The notes beneath the pieces are model-generated. The model ran no database searches. It was not told where the DNA came from and was given only the letters and a program-made list of their open reading frames with translations. DNA of 64,000 bases from Thiocapsa imhoffii (GTDB lineage: Bacteria; Pseudomonadota; Gammaproteobacteria; Chromatiales; Chromatiaceae): positions 1-64,000 of the forward strand of contig NZ_NRSD01000011.1 in assembly GCF_016583985.1 (NCBI RefSeq), given 5' to 3'. The first letter of the stretch is position 1. Every line of letters begins with the position of its first letter. Of this stretch, positions 47,898 to 56,942 are shown piece by piece. The translations under genes were made by a program, and so were the position numbers.

Positions 47898-50012
47898 TCA
47901 CGATATAGGGTCCGGCACTTGGGACAGGCTTGCAACGGGTGCTTGCGCCAAAGGGATGGCGATCCGAAAACAGGTCCCGACCCCCGGCGTACTCATCACC
48001 TTCACCTGTCCCCCAAGGGCCAGGATGAACTCTCGGCACTCGTAGGCACCGATCCCCATGCCCGCCAGCCCTTTGGTCGAGTCGAAGGGCCGGAAGAGAC
48101 GCTGTTCGATGAACTCCGCGCTCATGCCGATCCCAGTGTCCTCCACTTCGAGGATCGCCTGCCCATTCTGTTCCTCCAGACGCACCCTGATTGCGCCCGT
48201 GCGATCGGTCGCTTCCTGGGCATTGCGGATGAGATTGTCGATCACGGATTTGAGACGGTCCGCGTTGGCCTCGACGATCAGTTCTAAGCCGGTCGCGACC
48301 TCGAGCACGGGTTGCGGCAGACGTTGTCCTGACTCGCTGACCAACGCCTCGAGCATCGGCGTCAGCGCGACCTTTTCCAGGGTCGCGGCAGGCGTCACGC
48401 CGCGCAGTTGCAACAGGAGTCGGCTCATCTTCGCAACCGCGCTGGCGACCGTGGCGAAGGCATCATCGACAAAGGCTGGATTGTCTTTATGGCGCTCTGC
48501 ATTGCGCACCACCAGACTGAGTTGCGCAACCAAGTTTTTTAGATCGTGCACGACGAAGGCCGAGACCCGATTGAAACCCTCGAATTGACGGACTTCCGCC
48601 AGTGCCGAGAGGGTGTTCTCCAACGCCAGATAACTCGCTGCCTGCTGCGCTGCTGTTTTCAGCAGATCGATCGTCTCCCAGTTCAATGGGTGCGGCACCG
48701 AGGGCCTCACCAACAGCACGAACGCCAAGATCCGTCGCTCATGCAAGATCGGCACGACCAACGAGAAGTGTTTTAGATCGCGCATCCAGGGCGGAACGTC
48801 GAGCCCCGGATACCGGCTCGGGTTACGCTCGTATTCCGACAGATCCAAGATCCAGTTGATGCGTTCAAGACCACGCGCAAAGTCTTGAGCATCCCAGGAT
48901 CGGTTGAGCAGGTGCCCCTCGATCTGATCGCTGAACGCGAGCAGAAACCCATCCTGAGCATCACGGGTCCAGATCGCACCACCGGGGCGATCGACCAATT
49001 CAGACATGGTTAACAAGATGCGTGCCGGCAAGGTTGCGTGCAAGTCTTCGCCGGACAACCGCCGCGTCACGCGAATCCATTCCTCGCGGTACTCATATCG
49101 CGAGCGATAAAAATGCTTGGCGATGAAAACCTTCAAGCGCGCACGAATCGTCCCCGACAGGAAGAGAAAGATCAAGAGCGTACTTGAACCAGCAAAGAGG
49201 ACGAGTTGCAGCGGGCCGCCCCACTGCTCCTTGTGTGCATTGAGCCAGTAGCCGGCGAGCGACATCAGGATCAGATAGACCCCAGCGGTCATCAGAACCG
49301 TGGTGTTGAAGACGATGGTCCGCGAGATGAACAGACCTGTCGACCACTGGGGATTGCGCCCCGCCGAGATCGCGATCAGCGGGATGACAAATAGATTGAG
49401 TGGTCCGCGTGCCAGCCACAGGTTCGCATCGATCCGCATCGTCAACATGGCCTCGGCGTAGACGAAAAAGTCGATGCCGAACAGCAACCCGAGGCCAAAA
49501 CAGAGAAAGCGGATATCCTGCCGATACTGCCACAGGGTGTTGCGGTAGATCTGCTCCACCAACACCAACCCAACGACAGCGAGCAGCACGTGCGCCAGCA
49601 ACCGCGCTTGGAGTGACACCGCATAGGCGCTCGGAACGACCTGGGCGACCAGCGACTCGAACGGGACAAGGAGGAGCAGGACGATGGCCGCGCTGGTCCA
49701 CAGGGCCGCACGGAGGTGCCTTAGCGCCTGCGTGCGACCCTGCAGTTGCAGCGCGAGGAGGCGTGCAAGAAAGAGGATCCAGGCCAGTGCTCGCAGTGAC
49801 TCGAGCACCCAGATCGCTTCAACGGGGAGGGTCTTCCAGAGCGCCTGAATGGCGCATGCCGCGGCCCAAAGGGCATTGAGTCCAGCCGCGATCAGCAGCA
49901 CCGTACCCTGCATTCGACCACGCCAATTGAGGACCAAGAGCGCGGCGAGCAGGGTCGAGAGCAGGGCGACCAGGCCATAGCCGATCGCACCCATCTCCGG
50001 GAATGTCAACAT
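47898..50012 (-). CDS. prsK: Sensor histidine kinase PrsK
   Basis: A 704-residue membrane kinase. The N-terminal ~270 residues contain about eight hydrophobic helices; a GAF-like segment (LVDRPGGAIWTRDAQDGFLLAFSD) follows; then the HisKA-like VSAFVVHDLKNLVAQLSL with the phospho-accepting His, and the HATPase domain with N-box DNLIRNAQEATDR and G-box VEDTGIGMS, KGLAGMGIGAYECREFI. Architecture and the downstream prsR identify PrsK. Start at 50012 (MLTFPEMGAIGYG) is uncertain: an upstream ATG-like codon at 50054 adds 14 residues, and the AGGAG is unusually close. Confidence 0.9.
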   Translation of the reverse strand: MLTFPEMGAIGYGLVALLSTLLAALLVLNWRGRMQGTVLLIAAGLNALWAAACAIQALWKTLPVEAIWVLESLRALAWILFLARLLALQLQGRTQALRHLRAALWTSAAIVLLLLVPFESLVAQVVPSAYAVSLQARLLAHVLLAVVGLVLVEQIYRNTLWQYRQDIRFLCFGLGLLFGIDFFVYAEAMLTMRIDANLWLARGPLNLFVIPLIAISAGRNPQWSTGLFISRTIVFNTTVLMTAGVYLILMSLAGYWLNAHKEQWGGPLQLVLFAGSSTLLIFLFLSGTIRARLKVFIAKHFYRSRYEYREEWIRVTRRLSGEDLHATLPARILLTMSELVDRPGGAIWTRDAQDGFLLAFSDQIEGHLLNRSWDAQDFARGLERINWILDLSEYERNPSRYPGLDVPPWMRDLKHFSLVVPILHERRILAFVLLVRPSVPHPLNWETIDLLKTAAQQAASYLALENTLSALAEVRQFEGFNRVSAFVVHDLKNLVAQLSLVVRNAERHKDNPAFVDDAFATVASAVAKMSRLLLQLRGVTPAATLEKVALTPMLEALVSESGQRLPQPVLEVATGLELIVEANADRLKSVIDNLIRNAQEATDRTGAIRVRLEEQNGQAILEVEDTGIGMSAEFIEQRLFRPFDSTKGLAGMGIGAYECREFILALGGQVKVMSTPGVGTCFRIAIPLAQAPVASLSQVPDPIS

Positions 50013-50231
50013 GCTCCTAGGGGGAACCCGCTGCCCGCCACCGCGCAGGGGCAAGCGTGAGTTGGGTGCAACTGAGAAGGCATCTCAAACCGATGCAATC
50101 GGGTTCGTGGCCGATTGGATCACTGGCGTGTAATGAGGCTGAGGTTGATACAGTCGACCGTTGCGCCATCCGTGGCACATCAGGAGCCGGCGATCATCCG
50201 TGCCGGTCATAGCAGTTGATGACTCTAAGCG

Positions 50232-50835
50232 CTACGCGCGGGTCGAATGCTTGGCACGGTTGCGACGGTAGCCGATCCCGAAGAACCCGAGCAGGGCCGA
50301 TCCAAACAGCCAAGCGGCGGCCGGCAGCGGAACCGGGGCAACAGCCGGGCCAGCACTGTAGAGCGACAGGTGGGAGAGATCGGAGGTTTGCCCCCCCTTG
50401 ATTTGTAATACTAGACAACCAGCTGCCAGAAGTCGGCACTGGAGCATCACCACCAAACTCGTACGCGGCAAAGTTGTTACCCGCCTTCACGACCAGCATC
50501 ACTCGCTCGAAGTCGAGCGAGCCGTTGAAACTCCAGTCACCCCATTGTAGATTATCCGATGTGACCGTCAGGCCATCCACGGTGAAGCTTCCACCCCATG
50601 ATTCAGGGATATTGACCTTCGCAATCTCGTTCCACTGACCATCCCCCGAGCCGATGGTCAGACCAAAGATCTCCCCACGAAAATTCGAATCATTGCCCGA
50701 GAAGAGTTGGGCGCGAGAAGAACTCGCATCATCCCAGGTGACATCCGTGACCGCGGCCGCGAACGCAGAGCTGGTTCCACCAAGCCCAACACAGAGAGCC
50801 ACAAGACAAGCGGCCTTCATTGATTTGACATACAT
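50232..50835 (-). pseudogene. VPLPA-CTERM protein interrupted in a G7 tract
   Basis: The first frame gives a signal peptide (MKAACLVALCVGLGGTSSAFA) and an adhesin-like beta-rich domain to ITNQGG; then the tail appears in the next frame: QTSDLSHLSLYSAGP, APVPLPAAAWLFGSALLGF, GYRRNRAKH. Removing one G from the seven-G run at 50391-50397 joins them into about 200 residues with a perfect XrtD sorting signal. As written, the protein ends in an unrelated Cys/Arg-rich stretch. This may be a sequencing error, a recent mutation or a slippage switch. It lies downstream of another CTERM gene on the same strand. Confidence 0.8.
50391..50397 (-). repeat. Homopolymer G7 tract at the frameshift
   Basis: Seven consecutive C on the plus strand (G on the coding strand) coincide exactly with the point where the reading frame of the VPLPA-CTERM gene must change. 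Six G give the full-length protein. Confidence 0.85.
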
Positions 50836-50928
50836 TCCGATTCTCCGATCGATCTAATCATTCAGAAAGAGTACTGCTTCCATCTGAGTTTCTTCCTCAA
50901 GGCAGAGGCCGCTCAAGCGATTTCAAAC

Positions 50929-51618
50929 CTAGACCAGGTCACGTCCCTTCGCGGCGTTGCGTCGCCGCGCCACGGCCGCTAAGCCAATCAACACACTCCC
51001 GAAAAGCCATCCCGCCGCCGGGATCGGCACCGGATTGACCGCGACACGAGCCACGTCGAACCCGTCACGTGGAGCGCTGGTGGGCAGCCCCTGATCCACC
51101 AGCAAGAGATACTGGAATACACTATCAGTAGAGAGGATTCCTCCACCTTGGGCTTGGGCGTTCCCGAGTTCACCGATCTGGGTCCACTGGCTGAAGTCGA
51201 GATTGAAGTTGGGCGCATCGAAATCCCAATCATTGCCGCCAAACACCGACACCTTCTCGGGCCAATGCGAACAAGTCCCAGCTGCCGTCGAGGTGCATGA
51301 ACCGAAGGTAGCCTCCCAGATCTTGATCTCGCCCGTGAAGGCCGTCCCAAAGCCAAATACCGCGCTTCCATTCAGACCCAAACTCCGAAAAGTTCCAGTG
51401 TCACCATCGAGCGCATTGGCATCGACGTGGCGATTGTTGGTGGTCCCGATTCCGGCTTGACCGAGCCCGTATTGGAAGGATGCCTGGGTGGCATCGACGA
51501 GGCCGGCGGAAACCACTGAACTGGTGAGGAGAGCGGCGACACCGATCACCGCGGCAATGCATTGCGCTTTGACGTGAGTCGTTGATGCACTCTTTCCCAT
51601 CGCGGTGTTTGTCTTCAT
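50929..51618 (-). CDS. VPIPA-type CTERM sorted protein
   Basis: A 229-residue exported protein with signal peptide region AQCIAAVIGVAALLTSSVVSAG, a mature part with a Cys pair (FGSCTSTAAGTCSHW) and a C-terminal signal VPIPAAGWLFGSVLIGLAA followed by ARRRNAAKG, a VPLPA-CTERM variant. The ATG at 51618 follows AGGTGA eight bases upstream. A sigma-54 promoter on the same strand lies about 150 bp upstream, and the frameshifted CTERM gene follows 93 nt downstream, so both may be one transcript. Ligand or structural role unknown. Confidence 0.85.
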   Translation of the reverse strand: MKTNTAMGKSASTTHVKAQCIAAVIGVAALLTSSVVSAGLVDATQASFQYGLGQAGIGTTNNRHVDANALDGDTGTFRSLGLNGSAVFGFGTAFTGEIKIWEATFGSCTSTAAGTCSHWPEKVSVFGGNDWDFDAPNFNLDFSQWTQIGELGNAQAQGGGILSTDSVFQYLLLVDQGLPTSAPRDGFDVARVAVNPVPIPAAGWLFGSVLIGLAAVARRRNAAKGRDLV

Positions 51619-51770
51619 CAGTGATGTCACCTGGTTTCGTCTCATCTGGGACATTGGTTAAGTGAACAACCTGTTGGCCGAGTGGTGCGTGAGGGCCGAT
51701 TGGGCTTACACATGCCTAATCCCAAACAGGACTTAAAGCAGAACTCAAGCAGGACTTCATCAGGCAATTA

Positions 51771-51786
51771 AGCAATTTCCACGCCA
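51771..51786 (-). promoter_or_regulatory. Sigma-54 promoter for the two minus-strand CTERM genes
   Basis: Read on the minus strand, TGGCGTGGAAATTGCT has GG and GC ten bases apart and a perfect TTGC. The start site would be near 51759, about 140 nt before the ATG at 51618. The nearest 17-bp dyad is 232 bp upstream. Confidence 0.7.
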
Positions 51787-52017
51787 CCCTCTAAGTTGAC
51801 CGATTCTGAGCCGCTGTCACCGCACAGCGATCGGATCCGACCGAACCCTCAGCCATCACGGCACCGCCCCAATTCAGGGATGGAATGCGCGAGCTGTCAG
51901 GGGATCTGTCGCGAAGCCCGTCGTCCCGCGCCCAACCGCGTCGAGATGAGTCGCCGCAACCGCTATGACCCGGTACGGCAACCACACCGCCACGAACAAC
52001 CAGGGGATTGAGCGGAC

Positions 52018-52383
52018 TGTTAAAAATCCTGACACTTCACCCATGCAAGAACGTCGGGAGCAGCATTGCCGCGCGACCCATGAGACCTCGTCTACATAGG
52101 ATCTGACTGACTGTTTCACATCACTTTTTCGCATCAAAGCCAACCACGCCGAGCGGCTGGAATCGCCCCCCGCGACCACGCGGCCGGCGAGCAATAGAAT
52201 CCGGGTCCAGACGAACCCAAAGTGTAAAAAATCCTGACAGCCAATACGCCCGCCATGATCAGCTTCCCATCCGGCCAGACCCCACGGGCTAGGCCAATCA
52301 CGGCGTCTCGCAACAGGTTCGCCCGATACGAGTGCCCCGTGATCGGCGGTCGCCTCAGGGCAGAGGTGTCAGGAAACTTTACA
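52018..52383. repeat. Cluster of 17-bp dyads, candidate PrsR sites (group 2)
   Basis: Three sites: TGTTAAAAATCCTGACA (52018-52034), TGTAAAAAATCCTGACA (52223-52239) and, in opposite orientation, TGTCAGGAAACTTTACA (52367-52383). They sit between divergent sigma-54 promoters at 51786 (minus) and 52649 (plus). The 51619-52807 gap contains no gene I can support and appears to be a shared control region. Confidence 0.6.
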
Positions 52384-52648
52384 CTGCATCCCCGATGCCC
52401 TTCGATACTCTCTTGGCCGCTCCGATATCACGACACGAAAGGTCATTCCGGGAGACATCTTCACCAACGGCCCTGTGAGTCGGACTTCAGTTCGACTCGC
52501 CGTCATCACTGAACGGCAACACCTGGATCGAGATCCAGTCTAACCAGAGGCTGAGATGAGGATTGCCTGGAACGTCTCGGACCCGGCGAGGCGAAGGCTG
52601 AGCCGCTGGGCCGCTTCGGCGGTCCTAAGGCACAGTACCCAAGAAAAA

Positions 52649-52664
52649 TGGCATGAAATATGCT
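52649..52664 (+). promoter_or_regulatory. Sigma-54 promoter of the VPIPG-type CTERM gene
   Basis: TGGCATGAAATATGCT has the required GG-N10-GC spacing and a one-base departure in each half. The start site would be near 52675, about 130 nt before the ATG at 52808. The closest dyad is 266 bp upstream. Confidence 0.6.
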
Positions 52665-52807
52665 TAAGTTATTCCGAACAAGATTTTAGATTGTGCCGTC
52701 GGTGTGCGGACGAGATCGCGATCCGTTCCGCCCGTTCAGTCTCCACGAACGATCTTCACCAACGACACCCAGTATCTTCACAGACAGATTTCGATCAGGA
52801 AGGAACG

Positions 52808-53401
52808 ATGAAGAAACGATTGCAACGGTTCGCAGTGGCAGGTTTGCTCCTGTTAGGATCGATCGGCACGGCCCAAGCCGCCCTCATCACTGGCACGACG
52901 AATATCTTCGGTCTCGCCAACCCGGTCGGCAGCTTACCCAACGCGACCGGCGTCAGCTTTGCCTTTGGTATGGCGGATGGTGGTTCGGGAGATCTCGCGG
53001 CTCTCGACGGCGCATCGACAGCAGCAGGTGATCTGGTGATGCACAACTTCCTGTTCACAGACGTTCAACAACCAGGTGGCACGACCATCTGGACGACCTC
53101 ACGCCTCGGAGGGTTGACGTTCAATCTGACCGAATCCGTGATTGAGCAGACAGCAACCAGCCTGAAAATGGACGGCAGAGGCTTCATTTCAAGTACAAGT
53201 AAGGCCTACGATGACACCCCCATCACCCTCGTCCTCACCCTGAACAAACTGGATGGTCAGCTGTTCGGCTCCATGTCGAGCGGGGTCACCGCGGTCCCAA
53301 TCCCAGGTGCCGCCTTACTCTTCGGCTCGGCCCTGCTCGGTCTGGCGGGTGCGGCACGGGCGAAAGCGGCACGGCGGAATCAACATTCGTCGGACGCCTG
53401 A
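52808..53401 (+). CDS. VPIPG-type CTERM sorted protein
   Basis: A 197-residue exported protein starting MKKRLQRFAVAGLLLLGSIG with cleavage near AQA, a mature beta-rich region rich in Gly/Thr/Ser (FAFGMADGGSGDLAALDGAS), and a C-terminal signal VPIPGAALLFGSALLGLAG followed by ARAKAARRNQ. The start follows AGGAACG. The longer upstream frame is unconserved. It is the only CTERM gene of the group on the plus strand at this end and has its own sigma-54 promoter. Confidence 0.85.
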   Translation: MKKRLQRFAVAGLLLLGSIGTAQAALITGTTNIFGLANPVGSLPNATGVSFAFGMADGGSGDLAALDGASTAAGDLVMHNFLFTDVQQPGGTTIWTTSRLGGLTFNLTESVIEQTATSLKMDGRGFISSTSKAYDDTPITLVLTLNKLDGQLFGSMSSGVTAVPIPGAALLFGSALLGLAGAARAKAARRNQHSSDA

Positions 53402-53606
53402 TCACCTGTGTTCGCTCGACCTGGTGCGCACTTCATCGAGATCGCTCCGATATGTCGTCCGTCACAGCGATGACGGACGGCATCGTCAATGTAACTGAAG
53501 TTTTGATCAGACGCTTCGCTGACCCGCCCGATCGCGGGTCTTGTCCACCAACCAACCAATCCTGATCCAACGAGGCTCCACGAGCCCAGCCAGCATGGAC
53601 TCGTGC

Positions 53607-54500
53607 TCAGGCCGCTGGAAAGAGTCCGGTTGACAGGTAGCGATCGCCCCGATCGCAAACAATGGCGACGATGACGGCCCCGCGGACCTCACGACATAAC
53701 TGCATGGCCGCGGCCAGACTCCCGCCCGAGGACACACCCGCGAAAATCCCTTCACGCGCGGCGAGCGCTCGGGTTGTCTGCTCGGCGAGTGATTGCGAGA
53801 CGTCGATGATGCGATCGACCCCGCGCGGGTCGAAAATCTTCGGGAGATACGCCTTCGGCCACCGACGAATGCCTGGAATACTGGATCCCGCCTCGGGCTG
53901 GACGCCGACGATCTGAATCGCGGGATTGCGCTCCTTCAGATAACGTCCCGTCCCCATGATCGTGCCCGTCGTCCCCATCGCGCTGACAAAATGCGTCACC
54001 TGCCCCTGGGTTTCCCGCCAAATCTCCGGACCGGTCGTCTCATAGTGCGCCGCCGGGTTGTCTGGGTTGGAGAACTGATCGAGGCGAATCCCCTCCCCCC
54101 GCTCCTCCATCGTCCGCGCAAGATCGATCGCCGCCTCCATCCCGCCGGCCTCGGGTGTCAACTGGATCTCGGCACCAAAACCGCGCATCACCCCCCGCCG
54201 CTCCGCGCTCATGTGCTCGGGCATGATGAGCCGCAGCCGAAAGCCCCTGATCGCAGCGGCCATCGCCAAGGCGATTCCGGTATTGCCGCTGGTCGCCTCA
54301 ATCAGGGTGTCACCTGGTTGAATGGTGCCGCGCTCTTGCGCGCGACGGATCATGTTCAGCGCGGGACGATCCTTGACCGAACCCGCCGGATTGTTGCCCT
54401 CGAGCTTCGCGAGCACGATGTTCTCAGTGGACCCTGGCAGGTGTGCAAGCCTGACGAGTGGGGTGTGGCCGATCACAGTCTCGATCGTCTGATAAGTCAT
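53607..54500 (-). CDS. cysM: Cysteine synthase B (O-acetylserine sulfhydrylase)
   Basis: The 297-residue PLP enzyme starts MTYQTIETVIGHTPLVRL and contains the PLP lysine in NPAGSVKDRPALNMI, the TSGNTGIALA loop, the VSAMGTTGTIMGTGRYLKE phosphate-binding loop and GVSSGGSLAAA. The IRLDQFSNPDNPAAHYETTGPEIW block and the overall length favour CysM over CysK; CysM can also use thiosulfate. The start at 54500 is from the family; a longer open frame upstream is unconserved. Confidence 0.93.
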   Translation of the reverse strand: MTYQTIETVIGHTPLVRLAHLPGSTENIVLAKLEGNNPAGSVKDRPALNMIRRAQERGTIQPGDTLIEATSGNTGIALAMAAAIRGFRLRLIMPEHMSAERRGVMRGFGAEIQLTPEAGGMEAAIDLARTMEERGEGIRLDQFSNPDNPAAHYETTGPEIWRETQGQVTHFVSAMGTTGTIMGTGRYLKERNPAIQIVGVQPEAGSSIPGIRRWPKAYLPKIFDPRGVDRIIDVSQSLAEQTTRALAAREGIFAGVSSGGSLAAAMQLCREVRGAVIVAIVCDRGDRYLSTGLFPAA

Positions 54501-54675
54501 GGCAGCGCTCGCATTGGCGGCGCGGGCTGGCTTTGCCCACACCGAAAGGGCCGGAATCTGGACCAGGTCACGATAAAAATACAACGTCTTTATTTCACAA
54601 CGCCCTAGACGTGACATCGAGTCCGCATTAGAGTATGCGCCGAACATTACCATCCTTGTGGGCGGCAAGCACCCG

Positions 54676-55047
54676 ATGGACGACCCCAACCTCCAGACTG
54701 GCCCCTTGCCGGTCCGAGATGCAGCACTGGCCTTGGAGCAGACAGGCGGGGATGCGGCGCTTGCCGAAGAATTGTTCAGCGCGCTCCTTGATGGTCTGCC
54801 CGACGAGCTCGCACAACTTGCCGTGTGCCATCACGAATCCGATTGGGTTGGTTTAGCGGAATATGCTCACCAAATTCGTGGTGCAACGCGTTACTGCGGG
54901 GTCCCCGCGCTCGACGCCGCGGTGGCGACACTCGAGCGTACCGCACGTCTCGGTGATTCAGTATTGATCGAAGACGGCATGACTGGCGTGACAACAGAAG
55001 TCGACCGACTCTTCGCTATCGCACGTCCTCACCCTGGGGCGACATGA
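54676..55047 (+). CDS. Stand-alone histidine phosphotransfer (HPt) protein
   Basis: A 123-residue helical protein with the HPt signature around H64: DWVGLAEYAHQIRGATRYCGVPALDAAVATLE. The His followed by the K/R-G motif and the downstream helix are as in the HPt domains of BarA-type phosphorelays. No kinase or receiver domain is attached, so it probably shuttles phosphate between separate partners not seen here. A GTG at 54658 would add six residues. It is divergent from cysM. Confidence 0.8.
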   Translation: MDDPNLQTGPLPVRDAALALEQTGGDAALAEELFSALLDGLPDELAQLAVCHHESDWVGLAEYAHQIRGATRYCGVPALDAAVATLERTARLGDSVLIEDGMTGVTTEVDRLFAIARPHPGAT

Positions 55048-55207
55048 GGTCATGACAGGCGCTGCCTGGTTGATGAGCGTTTCTGTGACGGACCCCTGCA
55101 GATATCGAAGACAAAATGGTCGAGCATGACGTAACGAACCCCATGCGCTCCGCTTCAGCCGCGGGCCATCTGGACGTTGGCTGCGCCCCTCGCCGCTCCA
55201 CTTCAGG

Positions 55208-56773
55208 ATGGCTATGGACCCGAACGAGTTGTCAGCACGATTATTCCGTCGCATTGCAATGATGGAGCCTGGTGCCACGAAACCGGACATCGCCGAGGAT
55301 CCGAACATCGCAGCCGGGATTCATCATCTTTCACCGCAAGCGCTCGCTGTGGCGGAGCGTTCACGCACGCCGACAATCTCAGCGTCACTCTTCTCTGGAA
55401 CGACGCGCCTGCTTGATGCGGTCATCGTTGCGGCAACGGGGGCGCTCAGTCTCCTGATCAGTGCCGGGCCGGTCTTCATGACGCCCTGGGCGATGCTGAC
55501 GATCCTCGTCGGCGTGGTGCTGGTCACCGTGACCTTCCAGGCAGCGGATTGCTACCAAGTTCCCATCATCCGTAGCTTTGGGAACCAACTGCTGCGCGTG
55601 ACCCTCGCGCTCGCGATGATTTTCGGTGGTTTGACCGCCGTGCAGTTGCTCGGATCCTTCGGCACCGGCCTCCCGCGCCACTGGTTGAGCCTGTGGTTCG
55701 GGACCGCGACGCTCCTGTTGCTGCTCTTCCGCACCAGCGCCGCGCTCCTCGCCAAACACTGGACCGAGACGGGACGCCTTGGCCACCGTGCCGTGGTTGT
55801 CGCCGGTCATGCCTCCATTGAGGAGGTGATACGAAACATCGAACGTCAGCCCGGCTCGCCGATTCGGATCTGTGGAATCTTTGATGACCGCGGACCCGAG
55901 CGGACTCCGACCATGGTCGCCGGCTATCCCACGCTGGGCAGCGTCTCCGATCTGATCGAGTTCGCACGCATTGCGCATGTGGACATGGTCGTCGTCACCA
56001 TCCCCATCAATGCTGAAGATCGGCTGCTACGGATCCTGAAAAAACTGTGGGTCTTGCCGGTCGATATCCGCTTGGCCGCGCATACCGACACGCTGGATTT
56101 CCGCGATCGCGCCTCGTCCTACACGGGATCACTCCCCTTCGTCGATGTTGTTGAAAAACCCCTTGCCGACTGGGATGCCATCGCCAAACGCGGCATCGAT
56201 CTGCTCTTCACCAGCATCGCCCTGCTGCTGCTGTTCCCGGTGATGCTGCTCACCGCGATCGCGATTCGCCTCGACAGCCCCGGCCCGGTCTTCTTTCGGC
56301 AAAAGCGCTACGGCTTCAACAACGAAGTCATCGAGGTCCTGAAGTTTCGCTCCATGTACCACGATCAGGCCGACCCACTCGCGAAACAGGTCGTGACCAA
56401 GGGTGATTCGCGGGTCACCCGAGTCGGTCGCTTCATTCGTAAGACCTCGATCGATGAATTGCCACAGTTGTTCAACGTGCTCACGGGCGAGCTCTCTCTC
56501 GTCGGGCCCCGTCCCCACGCCATCAATGCCCATACCGAGGATCGGCTGTGGGAGCAGGTGGTGGAGGGCTATTTCGCCCGTCACAAGGTCAAGCCTGGCA
56601 TCACCGGATGGGCGCAGGTCAATGGCTGGCGCGGCGAGGTCGATTCGGTATACAAAATTCACAAGCGCGTCGAATACGACATCTACTACATCGAAAACTG
56701 GTCGATCCTGTTCGATCTCTACATCATGTTCAGAACGCCGTTCGCGCTCCTGAATACCGAAAACGCCTACTAA
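55208..56773 (+). CDS. Undecaprenyl-phosphate sugar phosphotransferase (WcaJ/PssY type)
   Basis: The 521-residue polyisoprenyl-phosphate hexose-1-phosphate transferase has four N-terminal membrane helices, a CoA-binding-like Rossmann domain (HRAVVVAGHASIEEVIRNI, RICGIFDDRG, VDMVVVTIPI), a fifth helix (LLFTSIALLLLFPVMLLTAIAI) and the catalytic bacterial-sugar-transferase end: RLDSPGPVFFRQKRYGFN, VLKFRSM, RVTRVGRFIRKTSIDELPQL, GELSLVGPRPH, VKPGITGWAQVNGWRGE. It would start the EPS repeat unit by adding glucose-1-P or galactose-1-P to undecaprenyl phosphate. It lies 20 kb from the other sugar genes. Confidence 0.93.
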   Translation: MAMDPNELSARLFRRIAMMEPGATKPDIAEDPNIAAGIHHLSPQALAVAERSRTPTISASLFSGTTRLLDAVIVAATGALSLLISAGPVFMTPWAMLTILVGVVLVTVTFQAADCYQVPIIRSFGNQLLRVTLALAMIFGGLTAVQLLGSFGTGLPRHWLSLWFGTATLLLLLFRTSAALLAKHWTETGRLGHRAVVVAGHASIEEVIRNIERQPGSPIRICGIFDDRGPERTPTMVAGYPTLGSVSDLIEFARIAHVDMVVVTIPINAEDRLLRILKKLWVLPVDIRLAAHTDTLDFRDRASSYTGSLPFVDVVEKPLADWDAIAKRGIDLLFTSIALLLLFPVMLLTAIAIRLDSPGPVFFRQKRYGFNNEVIEVLKFRSMYHDQADPLAKQVVTKGDSRVTRVGRFIRKTSIDELPQLFNVLTGELSLVGPRPHAINAHTEDRLWEQVVEGYFARHKVKPGITGWAQVNGWRGEVDSVYKIHKRVEYDIYYIENWSILFDLYIMFRTPFALLNTENAY

Positions 56774-56942
56774 ACCCCATTCCTCCGGTTGGGCCGAGAC
56801 CTCATGCGCAGCTGATGGCCGCGAACGGGGGAACCCCGTCCGCATCCTGTCAATCGCCAGGGACGCGACCGCGAAGCCGGTTCGTGTCCCGGTCGCATGC
56901 TGTCTGGATGACCGTCAGGTCGCAACCGGACCCTCGCCGTGA

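Noticed and set aside
51796..52512. Several 70-106 residue frames in the region between divergent CTERM genes
   Set aside because: Arg/Pro-rich composition without ribosome binding sites or conserved features; the stretch is better explained as control DNA.
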